Shown here in pieces: positions 60,622 to 64,000 of a stretch of 64,000 nt of DNA. The translations under genes were made by a program, and so were the position numbers. Under the pieces are notes generated by a model. That model did no database searches. It saw nothing but the letters and a program-made list of their open reading frames with translations, and was not told where the DNA came from. The DNA lies in contig NZ_SDIC01000004.1 in NCBI RefSeq assembly GCF_004116405.1, positions 416,079 to 480,078 of the forward strand, read 5' to 3'. This stretch comes from Halegenticoccus tardaugens. GTDB taxonomy: Archaea > Halobacteriota > Halobacteria > Halobacteriales > Haloferacaceae. Every line of letters begins with the position of its first letter. Within the stretch, counting starts at the first letter, position 1.

Positions 60622-61347
60622 ATGCAGAACCTGATCAAAACCGGCGTCGAGGGGCTCGATTCGATACTGAACGGGGGGATAGCCGCGAACTCCGCCGTGC
60701 TCGTGAGCGGGAACCCGGGGACCGGAAAGAGCATCTTCGGCATCCAGTTCCTCTACGAGGGGGTGCGTCGGTACGGCGAGAAGGGCATCTACGTCTCCTT
60801 CGAGGAGAGCGGATCGGACATCGGGGAGGCGGCGGCGTCGGTCGGCTTCGACGAGTGGGACGCTCTCTCGGAGCGCGGCGACATCAGGGTGTACGACAAG
60901 CGGGAGATGCTCCGCGGCGGCGACTTCACCGATGCCATCGACGGGCTGCTCGACGATCTGAGTGACGAATCCTACGGGCGGATCGTCATCGATTCGCTGA
61001 CGATGTTTCAGCTGTTCTTCGACGACGAGCGCGAAAAGCGGACGTACCTCCTGAAGTTCGTCGACATCCTGAAGGAAAACGGACTGACGTCGCTTCTCAT
61101 AAACGAACAGGGCGCGGTGTTTCCCGAGACGGAGATCGGCCTGGAAAACTTCCTCACGGACGGCAACGTCTACTTCATCCAGACGCCCACGGATTCCGGC
61201 GTCAACCGGTACATCTGGGTCGCGAAGATGCGAAAGCAGGACATCGACACCGACATCTTCCCGATGGAGATCGGCGAGGGAGGCATCACCGTCCACGAGC
61301 GCGCGGGTGGATTCTCGATGATGGGGCGGAACGGCCCCGTGCTCTGA
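60622..61347 (+). CDS. Single-domain KaiC-like ATPase
   Basis: 241 residues, one RecA-fold domain: TGVEGLDSILNGGIAANSAVLVSGNPGTGKS (Walker A, about 37-45), catalytic Glu pair YVSFEES, Walker B RIVIDSLTMFQLFF, ending GGITVHERAGGFSMMG. It resembles haloarchaeal HtpA-type and circadian-like RadA/KaiC proteins, and FlaH/ArlH to a lesser degree. It is single, so double-domain clock KaiC is excluded. It follows the transducer on the same strand by 163 bases; the HTH gene converges on it. Confidence 0.85.
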   Translation: MQNLIKTGVEGLDSILNGGIAANSAVLVSGNPGTGKSIFGIQFLYEGVRRYGEKGIYVSFEESGSDIGEAAASVGFDEWDALSERGDIRVYDKREMLRGGDFTDAIDGLLDDLSDESYGRIVIDSLTMFQLFFDDEREKRTYLLKFVDILKENGLTSLLINEQGAVFPETEIGLENFLTDGNVYFIQTPTDSGVNRYIWVAKMRKQDIDTDIFPMEIGEGGITVHERAGGFSMMGRNGPVL

Positions 61348-61353
61348 GCGCGA

Positions 61354-61689
61354 TCAACCGTCGGCGATCGTCCGCCACACCTCGTCGAGTTTGTTCTTCA
61401 CCTCGGACCGCTCCTCCAGTTCCACCGCGAGTCCGTGCTCGAACGTGACGTGAACCGCGTCGACGTTCCGACGGTACACCTTGATGCGTCGGTGCTCGTC
61501 GGAGAGCGGCTGGTCGTGCAGTTCGAGGAGGTCCGTCTCGGTGAGTTCGTTTATCCGCCGATAGCAGGTCGCGATCGGAACCCCCAGCCTGTCGCTGAGT
61601 TCCTGTGCCGACAGCGGCTCGGACGCCGCGCTCAGTATCTCGGCGTTGTACTTGTTTCCGAGCACTTCGATGATCTCGTCCGACGCCAT
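61354..61689 (-). CDS. Winged-helix (ArsR-like) regulator
   Basis: 111 residues. HTH: IIEVLGNKYNAEILSAASEPLSAQELSDRLGVPIATCYRRINELTETDLLEL, ArsR-like with a wing at RIKVYRRNVDAVHV. It is divergent from a DUF7521 membrane protein, a gene pair I recall recurring in haloarchaea, and so may control it. A palindrome lies between the two starts. Confidence 0.85.
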   Translation of the reverse strand: MASDEIIEVLGNKYNAEILSAASEPLSAQELSDRLGVPIATCYRRINELTETDLLELHDQPLSDEHRRIKVYRRNVDAVHVTFEHGLAVELEERSEVKNKLDEVWRTIADG

Positions 61690-61728
61690 TCGTTATCAGA
61701 ACTGATTCCCGCAGATATTAATTCTATC

Positions 61729-61738
61729 GGATAAATCA
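61729..61738 (-). promoter_or_regulatory. Weak variant of the TGATATTTTG element upstream of the winged-helix gene
   Basis: Minus-strand TGATTTATCC is 40 bases before ATG 61689 and close to an AATTAAT box. It is four differences away from the motif, so membership is weak. Included because of its position in the same divergent control region. Confidence 0.3.
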
Positions 61739-61754
61739 GTTTTCTGACTTCTCG

Positions 61755-61770
61755 ATATCAGCGGTGATAT
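61755..61770. promoter_or_regulatory. Perfect inverted repeat ATATCA-GCGG-TGATAT
   Basis: A 16-base palindrome in the 129-base divergent gap between the winged-helix and DUF7521 genes. Its right arm overlaps the TGATATTTTG element, and it lies just upstream of the TTTAAC TATA box at about 61784. A winged-helix dimer could bind here to control both genes. Confidence 0.6.
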
Positions 61771-61774
61771 TTTG
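61765..61774 (+). promoter_or_regulatory. Upstream element TGATATTTTG in the DUF7521 promoter
   Basis: TGATATTTTG, 9 bases before the TTTAACC TATA-like box and 44 bases before ATG 61819. Second occurrence of the shared element. Confidence 0.6.
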
Positions 61775-61818
61775 ACGCGTAGGTTTAACCGACTGCCGGG
61801 GCCACGCCCACCGGTGGG

Positions 61819-62100
61819 ATGTACGTGATCGAAGGACTCTACCTCGCGTCGAGCGCCGCGCTGGTCGCCGTCGGTCTCCTCATGGTCGCGCTCGCGACGC
61901 GGGCGTACCTGCAGACTGAACGGCGGGCGATGATCCACCTGGCGCTCGGATTCGTGCTCGTCGTGGCCGCCGCCGCTTCGACGACGATCAGCGCGTTTTT
62001 GACCGACTTCGAGAACGTTCGGTCGCTGCTGGTCGTAAACAGCGGTTTCACGACGATCGGGTACGCGTTCGTCGTCTACAGCCTCGTCTCGTACGAGTGA
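61819..62100 (+). CDS. DUF7521-like small membrane protein
   Basis: 93 residues, three hydrophobic helices (about 7-28, 39-60 and 68-90) with LQTERRAMIHLALG between the first two. It is a haloarchaeal membrane protein family that often lies beside a winged-helix regulator. Function unknown; the pairing suggests a signal-sensing module. ATG 61819 has TTTAACC about 32 bases upstream. Confidence 0.75.
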   Translation: MYVIEGLYLASSAALVAVGLLMVALATRAYLQTERRAMIHLALGFVLVVAAAASTTISAFLTDFENVRSLLVVNSGFTTIGYAFVVYSLVSYE

Positions 62101-62262
62101 CCCCGGACGTTCGTCTCCCTTCGACGGTCGCGCTCGATCCGGTGATCGCCGATTATCGCGCGTGATACTCCCGGTTCGCTCCTTCGGGAGCCGGATCGAA
62201 ACGTCCGATCGAAATTTGGCGGATAGGGGCGTCGAAACGCCGAAAATCACCATTATTACGTT

Positions 62263-62272
62263 TGATATTTTG
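62263..62272 (+). promoter_or_regulatory. Upstream element TGATATTTTG in the archaellin promoter
   Basis: TGATATTTTG, 8 bases before the TTTTAATA TATA box at 62281-62288, and 93 bases before the archaellin ATG. It gives the archaellin a longer 5' leader (about 54 bases) than its neighbours. Third occurrence of the shared element. Confidence 0.65.
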
Positions 62273-62365
62273 GAGAGTAATTTTAATACCCGATTTCGAA
62301 ACTGGACTGACAGAGTCTGACGGCGATGACGCCCCAGCCGAGTCGCAGACGGAACCGACGAAATC

Positions 62366-62983
62366 ATGTTCACATCCGAAAACAAATCGGAGGACCGGGG
62401 TCAGGTCGGGATCGGGACGCTCATCGTGTTCATCGCGATGGTTCTCGTCGCAGCGATCGCGGCGGGCGTGTTGATCAACACCGCCGGCTTCCTCCAGACG
62501 AAATCAGAACAGACGGGCCAACAGAGCAGCGCGAAGGTCACGGATCGGCTCGAACCGGTGGCCAAGACCGGGAACGTGGACGACACCACGGATCCCGAGA
62601 CGGTGAACGAAGTCGATCTTGTGCTCCAGAAGTCGCCGGGCGCTGAGGACATCGACCTCGGATCGACCACGCTCGAATTCCTCGGGCCGGACGGGGTCGA
62701 GCGCATCGACCTGAACGAGAGCGGCGACGACTCGGACAAGTTCGACTTCGAAGTCCTCAAAGACGACGACGGGTCGATCGACGAGTCCAACGGCGACTAC
62801 ATTCTCAACAGCCGCGAGGATCGCGTCGTCCTGACGCTCAATCTAACCGACTTCGACGAGGACCGCGCGCTCGAATCGGCCGACGAGGCGACGCTGCGTC
62901 TCAACACCGAGAGCGGATCGACGACGATCATCCGCGTCAACGTCCCGCAGTCGCTCTCCGGGAAGAGCTCCGTCGAACTCTAA
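62366..62983 (+). CDS. flaB: Archaellin (major archaellum filament protein)
   Basis: 205 residues. The short basic leader ends at RGQVGIGTLIVFIAMVLVAAIAAGVL, the class III site and hydrophobic helix shared by archaellins and cleaved by PibD/FlaK. The beta-rich ectodomain is acidic, with N-X-S/T sequons (NLT; NES). It forms the rotating archaellum filament. A second archaellin is not seen. The gene name is a family name; newer nomenclature would be arlA/arlB. Confidence 0.92.
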   Translation: MFTSENKSEDRGQVGIGTLIVFIAMVLVAAIAAGVLINTAGFLQTKSEQTGQQSSAKVTDRLEPVAKTGNVDDTTDPETVNEVDLVLQKSPGAEDIDLGSTTLEFLGPDGVERIDLNESGDDSDKFDFEVLKDDDGSIDESNGDYILNSREDRVVLTLNLTDFDEDRALESADEATLRLNTESGSTTIIRVNVPQSLSGKSSVEL

Positions 62984-63085
62984 GCGATCGATCGGATTTT
63001 TTCACGTCGGAACCCGCCGATCGGAGAGCGGAGGCACCCTCAACGTTCTTATACGTCGACCCGTCATACTGAGTGAACCCGTCGT

Positions 63086-63694
63086 ATGCCCCCCGACCCC
63101 ACCGACGACGAGCGGGAGGGACCTGTCCTCTCGCCGGACGACCTCGACATCGACGAGAGCGACCGCATCGTCGAACTCGACGAGGGCCGCTATCTCATCC
63201 CGACGGGAGACGGCGACCCGGCTGAATCCGATGGCGGATCCGGTTCCCGGGACGCCGACGCCGAATCCGACGACGCGCCGCCCGACGCGGGGCGGGGAGA
63301 GACCGACCCCGGATTCGAGTTCGGCGCGGTGTCCGACGCCGACGAGACGGGCGACGTCGACGCCGCGGCCGTCGGCCGGTGGCTCGCGGGGTCGCTGTCG
63401 CACGACGGCTTCGCCTACGGGTTCGACGCGACGCTCAAGGTCGACGGGTCGATCAGCCGCCACCGGCTGGTTTCGAACGACGTCGCCGCCACCTTCGAGA
63501 CGTTGCTGCTGTGGTACGCGCGACAGGTCGGGGACGACACCCCGCCGGAGAAAGTACTCGGCATTCTGCTCGCGGAGTCCGACCTGCCGATCGCGCTCCC
63601 GCCGCGCGCACTTCACGCCGTGCTCCGGCACTACGGACTCGATCGCGACGACCCGATCGCGGACCTCCTCGCGGCGGTCGGAGACGACGGGTGA
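63086..63694 (+). CDS. Acidic protein in the archaellum/chemotaxis cluster (DUF7500-like)
   Basis: 202 residues: N-terminal motif VLSPDDLDIDESDRIVELDEGRYLI, a disordered Asp/Gly-rich linker (about 45-75), then a compact C-terminal domain (DPGFEFGAVSDADETGDVDAAAVGRWLAGSLSHDGFAYGFDATLKV ... LLLWYARQVGDDTPPEKVLGILLAESDL). I recall the family in haloarchaeal archaellum loci. TTCTTATAC about 35 bases upstream gives a promoter. Role unknown. Confidence 0.65.
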   Translation: MPPDPTDDEREGPVLSPDDLDIDESDRIVELDEGRYLIPTGDGDPAESDGGSGSRDADAESDDAPPDAGRGETDPGFEFGAVSDADETGDVDAAAVGRWLAGSLSHDGFAYGFDATLKVDGSISRHRLVSNDVAATFETLLLWYARQVGDDTPPEKVLGILLAESDLPIALPPRALHAVLRHYGLDRDDPIADLLAAVGDDG

Positions 63695-63750
63695 ACGCCT
63701 TTTGCGACGCCGTCGACGCGGCCGGCGTCGCTCGATTTTAGAATCAAACC

Positions 63751-63760
63751 TGATAATTTC
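63751..63760 (+). promoter_or_regulatory. Variant TGATAATTTC in the cheY promoter
   Basis: TGATAATTTC differs from the shared motif at two positions, but keeps the same 9-base gap to a TTTATG TATA-like box and lies 48 bases before the cheY ATG. Fourth occurrence of the shared element. Confidence 0.5.
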
Positions 63761-63808
63761 ACGCAAGCGTTTATGTCCCCGTTTCCGGTAGGTCAGGCGA
63801 ACGAAGCC

Positions 63809-64000
63809 ATGGCAACCAGCGTGCTCATCGCGGACGACTCGGAGTTCATGCGGAACCTCCTCCGGGAGATCCTCGAATCCGACTACGAGATCGCCGGCGA
63901 GGCGGAAAACGGCGTCGAGGCGGTCCAGCTGTACGAGGAGACGGACCCCGACCTCGTGATGATGGATATCGTGATGCCGATCAGAAGCGGCATCGAGGCG
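63809..64000 (+). CDS. cheY: Chemotaxis response regulator CheY (N-terminal part)
   Basis: 64 codons visible before the window ends. MATSVLIADDSEFMRNLL has the acidic pair Asp9-Asp10, and VMMDIVMPIRSGIEA has the phospho-acceptor Asp53. The archaeal CheY connects CheA signals with the archaellum motor. The rest of the gene, and probably cheB/cheA, lie beyond the window end. Confidence 0.93.
   Translation, partial: MATSVLIADDSEFMRNLLREILESDYEIAGEAENGVEAVQLYEETDPDLVMMDIVMPIRSGIEA

Noticed and set aside
60622..61347. A circadian-clock KaiC
   Set aside because: It has a single RecA domain, not the double-domain KaiC, and no kaiA/kaiB genes.

Overview
The window is a GC-rich, gene-dense stretch of a haloarchaeal chromosome. 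Seen in the sequence: very acidic proteins; leaderless genes with TATA-like boxes 25-35 bases before the ATG; ATGA or TGATG stop/start overlaps inside operons; Tat-type lipoproteins (halocyanin, tungstate-binding protein); DpsA; archaeal SRP 7S RNA; the rps15-recJ-pcc1-rps3ae operon; archaellin; and a PilB/PilC operon. From memory, the pssA to rps15 order resembles Haloferax volcanii, so a Haloferacales-like organism is an inference. I saw no transposase, CRISPR array or rRNA.

Layout. 1-7 kb: the tail of a DUF2071-like gene, a coupled pair of PH-domain membrane proteins, KDPG aldolase, an HtrA-like protease and an ABC-2 exporter. 6.6-17.9 kb: aldo/keto reductase, a DUF7546-like membrane protein, a CtaA/CtaB fusion divergent from cytochrome oxidase subunit II, RibL FAD synthase coupled to a JAMM protease, a DHH/S1 nuclease, a secreted PLD-like protein and a HEAT-repeat protein. 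18-24 kb: dpsA and an overlooked 54-residue Cys protein, both with DtxR/Idr-like iron boxes, then a DUF7504-like ATPase, an old-yellow-enzyme oxidoreductase, and a thiolase/DUF35 pair whose thiolase lacks its usual cysteine. 24-29.6 kb: SRP RNA, pssA, halocyanin, the ribosomal/KEOPS operon and tRNA-Ala. 29.7-37 kb: a lamin-tail protein, a tungstate transporter operon with a ModE-like regulator, a 719-base stretch without a clear gene, a TrmB regulator and a cold-shock protein. 37-47 kb: a pilin-like protein and the PilB-PilC operon with five small pilin-like products. 47-58 kb: housekeeping genes, tRNA-Arg, TatA, peroxiredoxin, an HD protein, a large glycosyltransferase-like membrane protein, an AT-richer HTH plus membrane-anchored Mrr nuclease pair, tRNA-Gly and a thioredoxin-reductase-like flavoprotein. 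58-64 kb: signalling and motility, with a soluble transducer, KaiC-like ATPase, winged-helix/DUF7521 pair, archaellin and the start of cheY.

Two patterns stand out. First, four promoters in the motility region (transducer, DUF7521 protein, archaellin, cheY) carry TGATATTTTG or a close variant 8-9 bases upstream of the TATA box. This looks like a shared activator site for a small regulon. Second, all three tRNA genes are followed by partial copies of their own 3' ends, spaced about 84-123 bases apart and mixed with GCGAACGC-type hairpins. This suggests a recurring tRNA-end duplication process or a tiny tRNA-targeting element.
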